A program made the position numbers and the translations under genes. The notes under the pieces were generated by a model, which worked only from the letters and a program-made list of their open reading frames with translations, searched no databases and was not told where the DNA came from. This document shows positions 34,256 through 42,178 of a stretch of DNA of 64,000 bases, in pieces (position 1 is the stretch's first letter; every line of letters starts with the position of its first letter). This DNA is from a virus, in IMG/VR virus record IMGVR_UViG_3300025759_000063, positions 48,202-112,201 of that record; one strand, given 5' to 3'.

Positions 34256-37096
34256 TTACAAATAAACTGGTGCTGCTAATGGAAGTCCATTTGCCCTAGC
34301 ACTTGATGCGGTAACATACCTACGTTCCACGGTTAAATATGCACCAGGAACGTCTGCTGTGGTATCAGTAGAATAAGTGACCTTATCCATTGTTGATAAT
34401 ACTGGACTAGTTCTACCACCACCAAAGTAACCGCTGGTACTATTACCTGTTGCCCCAAGACCATTACGTGCTAAAGTTAAATTCGCACCAGGAACTGCTG
34501 CTGTGGTATCAGTGGAATAAGTGACCTTATCCATTGTTGACTTTGAACCAGGAGTACCACCACCAAAGTAACCATTGGTACTGTTACCTGTTGCAGCAGT
34601 AACCCAACGTGCTACACTTAAATTTGCACTAGAAGGAAGTGTTGATGTTGTATCGTTAGAATAAGTGACCTTATCAATTGTTACTAAGATAGGAACTCCC
34701 CCACCACCAAAATAACCATTGGTAGTGTTGCCTGTTGCAGAAATTCTATTAAATTCATTAATTAAATTGGCACTAGGAGCTGCTGCTGTGGTATCAGTGG
34801 AATAAGTGACCTTATCCATTGTTGATACTTTACCGGGAGATGAACCACCACCAAAGTAACCATTAGTACTATTACCTGTTGCGCCATGACCATATCTTGC
34901 TACACTTAAATCTGCACCAGGAACTGCTGCTGTGGTATCAGTGGAATAAGTGACCTTATCCATTGTTGCTACTGGACCAGGAAACCCACCACCAAAGTAA
35001 CCATTGGTGCCGTTACCTGTAGCAGTAGTGTAACGTGCTGCACTTAAATTGGCACTAGGAGCTGCTGCTGTGGTATCTGTTGAATAAGTGACCTTATCCA
35101 TTATTGCTGTAGTACCGGGAAGAAGTTCACCACCACCAAAGTAACCAGTGTTTGGTAATTGAGCAGAAACAGTAGAAGATGTTGGAGTTGGTGCTGGAGG
35201 TTCTATTGCAGGAAGTCCATTTTCCCTAGCACTTGATGCAGCAAGAGCACGCCGTGCTACACTTAAATCTGCACCAGGAACTGCTGCTGTTGTATCAGTA
35301 GAATAAGTGACCTTATCCATTGTTGATACTGGAACAGAATTACCACCACCAAAGTAACCATTGGTACTATTACCTGTTGCAGCAACATAAAATCTTGCTA
35401 CACTTAAATTGGCACTAGGAGCTGCTGCTGTTGTATCAGTGGAATAAGTGACCTTATCCATTATTGCTGTACTAGGATTACCACCACCAAAGTAACCGTT
35501 GGTACTATTACCTGTTGCAGCAAGACCATAACGTGCTACACTTAAATCTGCACCAGGAACTGCTGCTGTGGTATCAGTGGAATAAGTGACCTTATCCATT
35601 GTTGCGAATGGACCAGGCTGCCCACCACCAAAGTAACCATTGGTACTGTTACCTGTTGCAGCAATAAAACCGCGTGCTACACTTAAATCTGCACTAGAAG
35701 GAAGTGCTGCTGTGGTATCAGTGGAATAAGTGACCTTATCCATTGTTGCTGTGGTATCAGGGATTCTACCACCACCAAAGTAACCATTGGTACTATTGCC
35801 TGTTGCAGCATGAACATAGCGTGCTACACTTAAATCTGCACTAGGAGCTGCTGCTGTGGTATCTGTTGAATAAGTGACCTTATCCATTGTTGCTGTGATA
35901 GGAGTACCACCACCAAAGTAACCATTAGTACTATTACCTGTTGCAGCAGGATAAGCACGTGCTACACTTAAATTGGCATTAGGAACTGCTGCTGTGGTAT
36001 CAGTAGAATAAGTGACCTTATCCATTGTTGCTGTGTTAGGAGCACCACCACCAAAGTAACCAGTGTTTGGTGTCGGAAGAGCACCATCAGAAAATCTAGT
36101 TGCTAGAGGTTCTATTACAGGAAGTCCATTTGCCCTAGCACTTGATGCGCCACGATATCTTTTTGCTGCACTTAATGGAGATGATGTGAGTTCTGATACG
36201 GTCTCTGTCGAGTAATTAATCTTATCTAGAGTTGCTTTGCTAGGACTACCACCAGCAAAGTATCCGTCTGTTGAGTTTCCAGATCCAGTTATTCCATCCC
36301 CGGTATCACTTAAATAGACGCTAGGAACTGCTACTGTAGTATCAGTGGAATAAGTGATCTTATCTATTGTTGATACTGTACCAGGAATATTACCACCAGC
36401 AAAGTATCCGTGTGTTGAGTTTCCTGCTGCACCAAGTCCGCGACGTGCTGAACTTACATTGCCACTAGAAGGAAGTGCTCCTGTGGTATCAGTAGAATAA
36501 GTGACCTTATCCATTGTTGCTACATAGGGGCCGGGAAGATTGTCACCACCACCAAAGTAACCGTTGGTACTATTGCCTGTTGCAGCAAGAAAATATCTTC
36601 CTTGCGTTAAATCTGCACCAGGAACTGCTGCTGTGGTATCTGTAGAATAAGTGATCTTATCCATTGTTGATTTTTGTAAACGTCCCCCACCAAAGTAACC
36701 GTTGGTACTATTGCCTGTTGCAGCAAGACCATAACGTGCTGCACTTAAATTGGCACTAGGAGCTGCTACTGTGGTATCAGTGGAATAAGTGACCTTATCC
36801 ATTGTTGCTGCGGTAGGACTACCACCACCAAAGTAACCGTTGGTACCATTACCTGTTGCAGCAAGACCATAACGTGCTACACTTAAATCTGCACCAGGAA
36901 CTGCTCCTGTAGTATCTGTTGAATAAGTGACCTTATCCATTGTTGATACTGTAGGAAAACCGCCACCACCAAAGTAACCAGTGTTTGGAGAACTTGGGGG
37001 AGGTACTATCCAAACTTCATCCAGAGGAACCCATTGATTGGAAAGTTTAAATTCGGATATATCTTGAAAAGAAAATATTCCTCTGGTATCAGGCAT
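34256..37096 (-). CDS. Giant kelch-like fibre protein, paralogue 3 (946 aa)
   Basis: Anchor MPDTRGIFSFQDISEFKL then PLDEVWIVPPP (almost the paralogue 1 version), 18 blades in groups of six, C-terminal PVYL. Blades 5-6 of the first group carry GYFAGG and strongly diverged sequences (TIDKITYSTDTTVAVPS; LDKINYSTETVSEL). Linkers ASSARANGLP and ASSARENGLP mark propeller boundaries. First of the three to be transcribed; a CTAAATA promoter variant precedes it. Confidence 0.8.
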   Translation of the reverse strand: MPDTRGIFSFQDISEFKLSNQWVPLDEVWIVPPPSSPNTGYFGGGGFPTVSTMDKVTYSTDTTGAVPGADLSVARYGLAATGNGTNGYFGGGSPTAATMDKVTYSTDTTVAAPSANLSAARYGLAATGNSTNGYFGGGRLQKSTMDKITYSTDTTAAVPGADLTQGRYFLAATGNSTNGYFGGGDNLPGPYVATMDKVTYSTDTTGALPSSGNVSSARRGLGAAGNSTHGYFAGGNIPGTVSTIDKITYSTDTTVAVPSVYLSDTGDGITGSGNSTDGYFAGGSPSKATLDKINYSTETVSELTSSPLSAAKRYRGASSARANGLPVIEPLATRFSDGALPTPNTGYFGGGAPNTATMDKVTYSTDTTAAVPNANLSVARAYPAATGNSTNGYFGGGTPITATMDKVTYSTDTTAAAPSADLSVARYVHAATGNSTNGYFGGGRIPDTTATMDKVTYSTDTTAALPSSADLSVARGFIAATGNSTNGYFGGGQPGPFATMDKVTYSTDTTAAVPGADLSVARYGLAATGNSTNGYFGGGNPSTAIMDKVTYSTDTTAAAPSANLSVARFYVAATGNSTNGYFGGGNSVPVSTMDKVTYSTDTTAAVPGADLSVARRALAASSARENGLPAIEPPAPTPTSSTVSAQLPNTGYFGGGELLPGTTAIMDKVTYSTDTTAAAPSANLSAARYTTATGNGTNGYFGGGFPGPVATMDKVTYSTDTTAAVPGADLSVARYGHGATGNSTNGYFGGGSSPGKVSTMDKVTYSTDTTAAAPSANLINEFNRISATGNTTNGYFGGGGVPILVTIDKVTYSNDTTSTLPSSANLSVARWVTAATGNSTNGYFGGGTPGSKSTMDKVTYSTDTTAAVPGANLTLARNGLGATGNSTSGYFGGGRTSPVLSTMDKVTYSTDTTADVPGAYLTVERRYVTASSARANGLPLAAPVYL

Positions 37097-37589
37097 GATT
37101 TATTAATATTTTTTGATACTTAATATTATTATTTAGATTGTATGAATGCCAAATATTGCCTTTAAATATAACCATGCGATTATATCTTGCAGGAATGCAA
37201 CCATACTCTTTCCACAATTCTGGATCAGAACTAAAAATATTTTTTAAACAATCTTCTTTAATCTGAAGATATTTAATTTCCTCTTGAGAAGGAAATACCT
37301 CCAAACCAGTTTGTTTATGTGAATAAAATTTAATTCCCAACTCTCCAAATGCTTCTAGGGGTAATGACATATAAATTACGGCAATCCAATCACATTTAAG
37401 ATGTGCCACAACCCCAGAATTTGTGTTTTTTTCGTTTGTTGCTTCTATGACACTAATTGGACCACCTAAAATTTGAGATATTTTACCAACAGTCTCATGA
37501 GTAAGTACACATTCGTTCTCAAAAAAACCTCTATGATAGTGATATGGAATATCATAGAAGTCATCAACCACAATTATTCTTTCATTCAT
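37089..37589 (-). CDS. DUF6445-like oxygenase-fold protein, possibly inactive (166 aa)
   Basis: 166 residues: RIIVVDDFYDIPYHYHRGF at the N-terminus, a central VAHLKCDWIAVIYMSLPLEA and a C-terminal YNRMVIFKGNIWHSYN. This is the scaffold of phage DUF6445/2OG-oxygenase-like proteins, but the iron-binding HxD seen in the 41524-42138 paralogue is replaced by H-x3-D. It may be a degenerate or non-catalytic member. Overlaps the first kelch gene by 8 nt, implying co-expression. Confidence 0.7.
   Translation of the reverse strand: MNERIIVVDDFYDIPYHYHRGFFENECVLTHETVGKISQILGGPISVIEATNEKNTNSGVVAHLKCDWIAVIYMSLPLEAFGELGIKFYSHKQTGLEVFPSQEEIKYLQIKEDCLKNIFSSDPELWKEYGCIPARYNRMVIFKGNIWHSYNLNNNIKYQKILINHA
37130..37136 (-). 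promoter_or_regulatory. Late-promoter variant CTAAATA
   Basis: 34 nt before the ATG of kelch paralogue 3, inside the 3' end of the DUF6445-like gene. Confidence 0.55.
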
Positions 37590-37591
37590 TC

Positions 37592-40039
37592 TTATTTAAA
37601 TCCTTGTCCAAAGATTTTTTTATTTTCTTCCGCTGGTTTAATTGCTGCACCGTATCCCAAGTCAGTTCCGGTTAGTTTCTCATAACCTTTCAACACCTTA
37701 CTTTGTAAGTCTCCAATGAATTCCATACGTCCTCTTTGATCCATAAGTTTATCCATTGGGAGATAACCTTCTTTGAGATTATTTCTTTGATCGATTATTG
37801 ATGGTGCAGAAGCACGACGCATTGCTTGAATATTTGCGCCAGAAATTCCAGTTTGTGCTGCCATCAAATCATCCAATGCTTGCTCTGCAAGACGGGTATC
37901 CCAATAATTTTGATTCTCCTCTAAGAATTGCTCTCTATTTGGAGGATTGCCTCCATTTTGTGCAACAAGTTTTTCGAGAATTTTATCTAAATGTTCCATT
38001 TGATAAAGTCTATCGCGAATTTCAATTTCACTTCCTTTTAAGTAATGAGTCAGTTCTAATTCATCCAAATCATACCAACAAAGTTTCTTTCCTCCACCAC
38101 CAGGTCCACTAACTTCCCACATAAGAGGTTGGGACTTGTCCTCATGATTTTTCCACTTATATTCAAATTCGCGAACTTTTTCTTTCATTTCAATAAGCTT
38201 AAACATATATCCTGTTGCCATTATGCGACGTTCTTTTAGAATGTGTTCAAAAGAAACAGAGATATTATGAGTGTCGAGACCAATAAACTTTTCTATTTGG
38301 AAGTTAGTTCGACCCTGTGCCATTTCTTTGTCACTTTCTTCCCACTTAAGAACATTTTCAGATGCTTGACGAAGATATTCTTCATCATTCACCGCCTTTT
38401 TAGAATCTATGGGATTATAAGTCAACGCGGAAGAGTTTTCAGTAGACATAGTTTTTTCTTTCATTTTTGATTGACGTGTTGCAAAAAATATTCCTGTTTT
38501 ATAAGGCGTATTTTCTATATTATGTATAATGAAATTTTTACTTTCCAAAAATTGAATTAAATCCTTTATGGTTTTTCCTTCAATATCAAAATTTGTATGG
38601 CAAGAAGATAATTCATGATATTCACCAACAATATTCTCAATTTTCTCAATAAGACTTGAATTCATTAGTATTTCATACTCAGAACCTTCAGCATCAATTT
38701 TGAGTAGACTCACTTTCTCAAAATCTTTCAGTATGTAGTCAAGAGAAACTGTTTTTACATTTACTTCTTCAATTTTTTCTGGAAAGTCTATGGATTGTGG
38801 ATGTTTGTAAAAAGAATTTACGCCTGTGTTATAGCAATTATGGTTATAAAATATAACATTTTCTGAGTTTTCTTTCCAAACTGCTATATTATTTGCTTTC
38901 CACCCTTCATAATTCTTGAGATTTTTTAGGAGATATTCGTAGTTATTCTTATTTGCCTCATAACATGTAATATTTTTACATCCTTTATCTAAACATAACT
39001 TGGCAAAATATCCACGATGGGAACCAATATCAATAACAATATCATTTTCTGAAAATTCTTTTATTTTATATTCATTCTTTAAATATACTTCTTTATAAAT
39101 TTCAGAATCGAAACTATCTGGTTGAAAGTAAACTTGAGTAATTTGAACAATTAGATTCCTCCACTGCTCTGCAATATCTTTCCAATTGTACTTTTCTACA
39201 ACATGATCTGATATAATCTTTGAAACTTCTTTATAAAATTTAGGTTGATGATCATAATAATCAAGTGCTTTACAGCAAGCATTTGTAAAATCTATGATAA
39301 ATTTATCAGTAATTTTCCACCCACTTGAAGTGTTCTCGCCATCAATGGGAACAACTGTTGCATTTCTTTCTCCAGCAACCTCAGAAAGTGCTCCAATATT
39401 TGTAATTATTGGATAAGAACCGCAACGCATTGCTTCTCCCATTGAAACTCCAAATGTCTCCTCCCAAATACAAGGGTGGATAAAAAATGCAGATTCTTGA
39501 TATTGCTTTACTAGGTCTTCCCTATCAACTGCTTCAGAATATTCAACATTTGGTATTTTTTTTAGATGATCATAAATGCTTAAAAAATTATCTGGTCCAG
39601 GTCCATATAATGACATTGATGAAAAGATTTTAAACTTTACATCAGGATGTTGTTCTTGAATTCTTGGAATGACTTTTGCCAACACTTCCAAACCTTTATA
39701 TGGTACAGAAGTATAGATCATTGTTTTTGTTTTTTTATCTGAATAAGAAAACATATCTGCAACACCATTTGGTATTACACTGATCTTGTCTTCTGGAACA
39801 TTGTGGTGTATAATAAACTGTTCCTTATTCCATTGAGACGGAGAAACAATGTGATTTACAATATTGTGATCAAAATCTAAAAATAATGGTTGGTCATAAG
39901 CATGATGTGCCCATAAAATTTTGTATTCTTGATTTGATTTTTTTATTTCTTGTGGAATATGAGAAACAAATACATTCTCCGGAAATGAATAATGCTCTTG
40001 TAGATAAAAATAAGATGTTTCAGTTGCTCCAGATTTCAT
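37592..40039 (-). CDS. Fusion: GT4 glycosyltransferase + FkbM methyltransferase + phage structural domain (815 aa)
   Basis: Three parts in one continuous frame. Residues 1-300: GT-B glycosyltransferase (family 4) with SVPYKGLEVL (nucleotide site) and HPCIWEETFGVSMGEAMRCG (E-x7-E), but a short N-terminal acceptor domain. Residues ~330-525: FkbM-type methyltransferase (VIDIGSHRGYFAKL; LLKIDAEGSEYEIL). Residues 531-815 (from MSTENSSALTYNPIDSKKAV): a helical, charged domain that looks like an independent cyanophage virion protein. Met531 (38447-38449) could be an internal start giving the C-terminal part alone. Suggests that a modifying enzyme is physically attached to a structural part. Confidence 0.75.
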   Translation of the reverse strand: MKSGATETSYFYLQEHYSFPENVFVSHIPQEIKKSNQEYKILWAHHAYDQPLFLDFDHNIVNHIVSPSQWNKEQFIIHHNVPEDKISVIPNGVADMFSYSDKKTKTMIYTSVPYKGLEVLAKVIPRIQEQHPDVKFKIFSSMSLYGPGPDNFLSIYDHLKKIPNVEYSEAVDREDLVKQYQESAFFIHPCIWEETFGVSMGEAMRCGSYPIITNIGALSEVAGERNATVVPIDGENTSSGWKITDKFIIDFTNACCKALDYYDHQPKFYKEVSKIISDHVVEKYNWKDIAEQWRNLIVQITQVYFQPDSFDSEIYKEVYLKNEYKIKEFSENDIVIDIGSHRGYFAKLCLDKGCKNITCYEANKNNYEYLLKNLKNYEGWKANNIAVWKENSENVIFYNHNCYNTGVNSFYKHPQSIDFPEKIEEVNVKTVSLDYILKDFEKVSLLKIDAEGSEYEILMNSSLIEKIENIVGEYHELSSCHTNFDIEGKTIKDLIQFLESKNFIIHNIENTPYKTGIFFATRQSKMKEKTMSTENSSALTYNPIDSKKAVNDEEYLRQASENVLKWEESDKEMAQGRTNFQIEKFIGLDTHNISVSFEHILKERRIMATGYMFKLIEMKEKVREFEYKWKNHEDKSQPLMWEVSGPGGGGKKLCWYDLDELELTHYLKGSEIEIRDRLYQMEHLDKILEKLVAQNGGNPPNREQFLEENQNYWDTRLAEQALDDLMAAQTGISGANIQAMRRASAPSIIDQRNNLKEGYLPMDKLMDQRGRMEFIGDLQSKVLKGYEKLTGTDLGYGAAIKPAEENKKIFGQGFK

Positions 40040-40043
40040 AATA

Positions 40044-40697
40044 CTACCCCTGATAAATGTGATAACCTGTGTGATTTAAATGAATACTTGTGTCTAACCA
40101 AATATCATATCCTACTTGCGAAGCTCTGTAAAAAAAACTTTTGTCCTCCGACATAAACCCATTTTTGGACTTATGTTCAGCAAAATAATGATATGAGTTT
40201 CTAATTTCTCCACATGTGTGTGGAGTATCTGAATGATAGTCCGAAGGAATATATTTTAGATCTGGATATTTTCTTGCAATTTCTAAGAATACCTGGCGAT
40301 GAATGAGAACAAATCCCATTCCATTTCCATTTATTTTAAGTAAATTACCATCTCTTCTTTCTGGTTGAGATACTTCTACACAATATCTTTCCGGGATTAC
40401 CTTCATTGGATAAGCACCAGATACTATTGGAACTTGATGTGAAAGTAGTTTAATTACATCTTCAGATTCGAATCCAATATCACTATCCAAGAAGAGAAGA
40501 TAATCATGTTCTGTATTGTTAATAAAAAAATTTGCTATCTTTGACCTTGCCTGAGTAATCAAAGATGAGTTGGAAAGGGTTAACAACCCATGATTTATAT
40601 CATTTCTAATTAATGTTTTTCCTAAATTAAACAATCCAACAGTTGTCTTTTCACTTACAACCCCACCTCCGCAGGGTAATCCTATCATTATACCCAT
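40044..40697 (-). CDS. GT-A-like glycosyltransferase (217 aa)
   Basis: 217 residues: IGLPCGGGVVSEKTT at the N-terminus, SSLITQARSKIANFF, the DxD strand YLLFLDSDIGFE (about 68-79), NGNGMGFVLIHRQVF, and a C-terminal MSEDKSFFYRASQVGYDIW with a final H-x-G. Same plan as the 2116-2892 protein. Predicted to add a sugar to virion protein or host glycan. Lies 4 nt upstream of the fusion gene, so the two are co-expressed. Confidence 0.8.
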   Translation of the reverse strand: MGIMIGLPCGGGVVSEKTTVGLFNLGKTLIRNDINHGLLTLSNSSLITQARSKIANFFINNTEHDYLLFLDSDIGFESEDVIKLLSHQVPIVSGAYPMKVIPERYCVEVSQPERRDGNLLKINGNGMGFVLIHRQVFLEIARKYPDLKYIPSDYHSDTPHTCGEIRNSYHYFAEHKSKNGFMSEDKSFFYRASQVGYDIWLDTSIHLNHTGYHIYQG

Positions 40698-40699
40698 AA

Positions 40700-41521
40700 T
40701 TAATAATACCTATGATTATAATTTTTCCAGTATTCTAAGTTGCTGTAGGTATTTATGATCTCTTGGGATAAAACATCTTGAGGTGATTTTGATTTTTTTT
40801 CAAGTCTTTTTCTTACATGATGCATGTCCTTGAGATACCATTGGTCATCAATCTCTCTATGAGTATTCTCAATATTGTTAAAATTGTGAGAATAGTAATC
40901 CAACTCTAAGAAATTGTAGATATCTGCCAATGTTTTTTCTGGGAAATTAATCAAATCTTCATATTCTACCATGTGTAGATATTTTTTACCATCACCCCTT
41001 ATAAAAGCTTGAGATTGAGCCCACAATGCTTGTTCGACAATCCCATCTTTACTCATCAAATAATGGCAACGATTGTCATTGTTGATTGGTAAATTATGTT
41101 CAATAAGATATTGGTCTACGAATGATACCTGATCTGAATTACGATTTATTAATTCAATGAAAGATGTCAATATTTCTGTAATATTTCTTACTGGACAGAT
41201 AATTTTGGGAAAGGGAGTGATAAAAGTTTTTATCATTTCAATGTTGTTACTCCAGGCCCGACAATGATCTATAATTATTGGTTTTTCTACTTCCACATAA
41301 TAATTGTTAATAATACTTGAAATGACTTTATGTGCGGACTTTGGTTTTGGGTATCCCAGATATTGTTCACTATCCTTAAAATACTCATTGTTATAATGAG
41401 TTAGTTCTAAAACTGGACTAACGGGTTCTGTATGGAGTATTGGATTTTGATTAAGAATACTCTTTAATAAAGTGCTTCCTGATCTTGGAAGACCCGCCAT
41501 AAAATAATATTTTTTGTTCAT
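40700..41521 (-). CDS. Sulfotransferase
   Basis: 273 residues from the ATG 41519-41521; the nearby GTG would overlap the upstream stop. The N-terminal PAPS 5'-phosphosulfate loop YFMAGLPRSGSTLLKSIL (residues 6-23) and CPVRNITEILTSF (3'-phosphate site, about 111-123) identify a PAPS-dependent sulfotransferase. It transfers sulfate to a hydroxyl of a sugar or Tyr. Sits between oxygenase and glycosyltransferase genes, consistent with decoration of fibre glycans; target inferred. Confidence 0.85.
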   Translation of the reverse strand: MNKKYYFMAGLPRSGSTLLKSILNQNPILHTEPVSPVLELTHYNNEYFKDSEQYLGYPKPKSAHKVISSIINNYYVEVEKPIIIDHCRAWSNNIEMIKTFITPFPKIICPVRNITEILTSFIELINRNSDQVSFVDQYLIEHNLPINNDNRCHYLMSKDGIVEQALWAQSQAFIRGDGKKYLHMVEYEDLINFPEKTLADIYNFLELDYYSHNFNNIENTHREIDDQWYLKDMHHVRKRLEKKSKSPQDVLSQEIINTYSNLEYWKNYNHRYY

Positions 41522-41523
41522 GT

Positions 41524-42138
41524 TCACCAACCAGTGGGATTAAAAAAGAATAATTGAACTAATCGACCATTTTCTAGAGAATTGCCAAAATTATAATTAT
41601 GAGAATGCCATAAGTCAGCTCTGAATATTACAATACGATTGTAATTCATTGGGGACAATAAGTATCTAGTCCATTTTGATCTATCTAGTCCTTCTCCATA
41701 AACAGTTGTATTCCATGCTTCTTTTGATGAGAAATAACCATAATGATTTGCTTCTTTGTCTGTTTGTGGACACCTTTCCATTTTAGTTTTATTATGCATC
41801 CAAAATGAGGTCCCACCTTCATCAATAGATTGTTCTGGTGGATTGAGATAACAAACAGCACCAAATTCCCATGTCGGATCTACATGAACATCTTGGCGAT
41901 AAGAGTCTGACTCCAACGACAATCTAAAGTATCCGTTGGGTTGTGCTGGAATGAGTTTGCGATTGAGAATTGACTCAAATCTATTGTGAAGTTCTGGGGG
42001 ATAGTAGTTGTCTTGTGAATTTTTTCCTGGATATGTGTACTGATCACTGGGATCGGGATATGGTGAGTTTAATGCTATTTTTCTTATCTTATCTGGTTCA
42101 GAATAAAAACCATCAAGTATAATAATACTACGTCTCAT
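41524..42138 (-). CDS. DUF6445/2OG-Fe(II) oxygenase-like protein (204 aa)
   Basis: 204 residues: RSIIILDGFYSEPDKIRKIA, then RQDVHVDPTWEFGAVCYL (His85, Asp87 as HxD), EGGTSFWMHN, YNRIVIFRADLWHSHN (distal His) and GRLVQLFFFN (Arg). A complete iron-site set in the DUF6445 scaffold, probably an active oxygenase; substrate unknown. A late promoter lies 23 nt upstream; the sulfotransferase gene follows within 3 nt. Confidence 0.8.
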   Translation of the reverse strand: MRRSIIILDGFYSEPDKIRKIALNSPYPDPSDQYTYPGKNSQDNYYPPELHNRFESILNRKLIPAQPNGYFRLSLESDSYRQDVHVDPTWEFGAVCYLNPPEQSIDEGGTSFWMHNKTKMERCPQTDKEANHYGYFSSKEAWNTTVYGEGLDRSKWTRYLLSPMNYNRIVIFRADLWHSHNYNFGNSLENGRLVQLFFFNPTGW

Positions 42139-42161
42139 TATAAATGAATTTTATGTCATTT

Positions 42162-42169
42162 TATTTATG
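42162..42169 (-). promoter_or_regulatory. Late promoter (CATAAATA) for the modification operon
   Basis: Exact NATAAATA, 23 nt upstream of the 204-aa oxygenase gene; heads oxygenase, sulfotransferase, glycosyltransferase and fusion gene. Confidence 0.8.
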
Positions 42170-42178
42170 AAGAGTTTA

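Noticed and set aside
28425-37096. Diversity-generating retroelement target, because of variable segments in repeats
   Set aside because: No reverse transcriptase, template repeat or adenine-biased substitutions are visible; variation looks recombinational.
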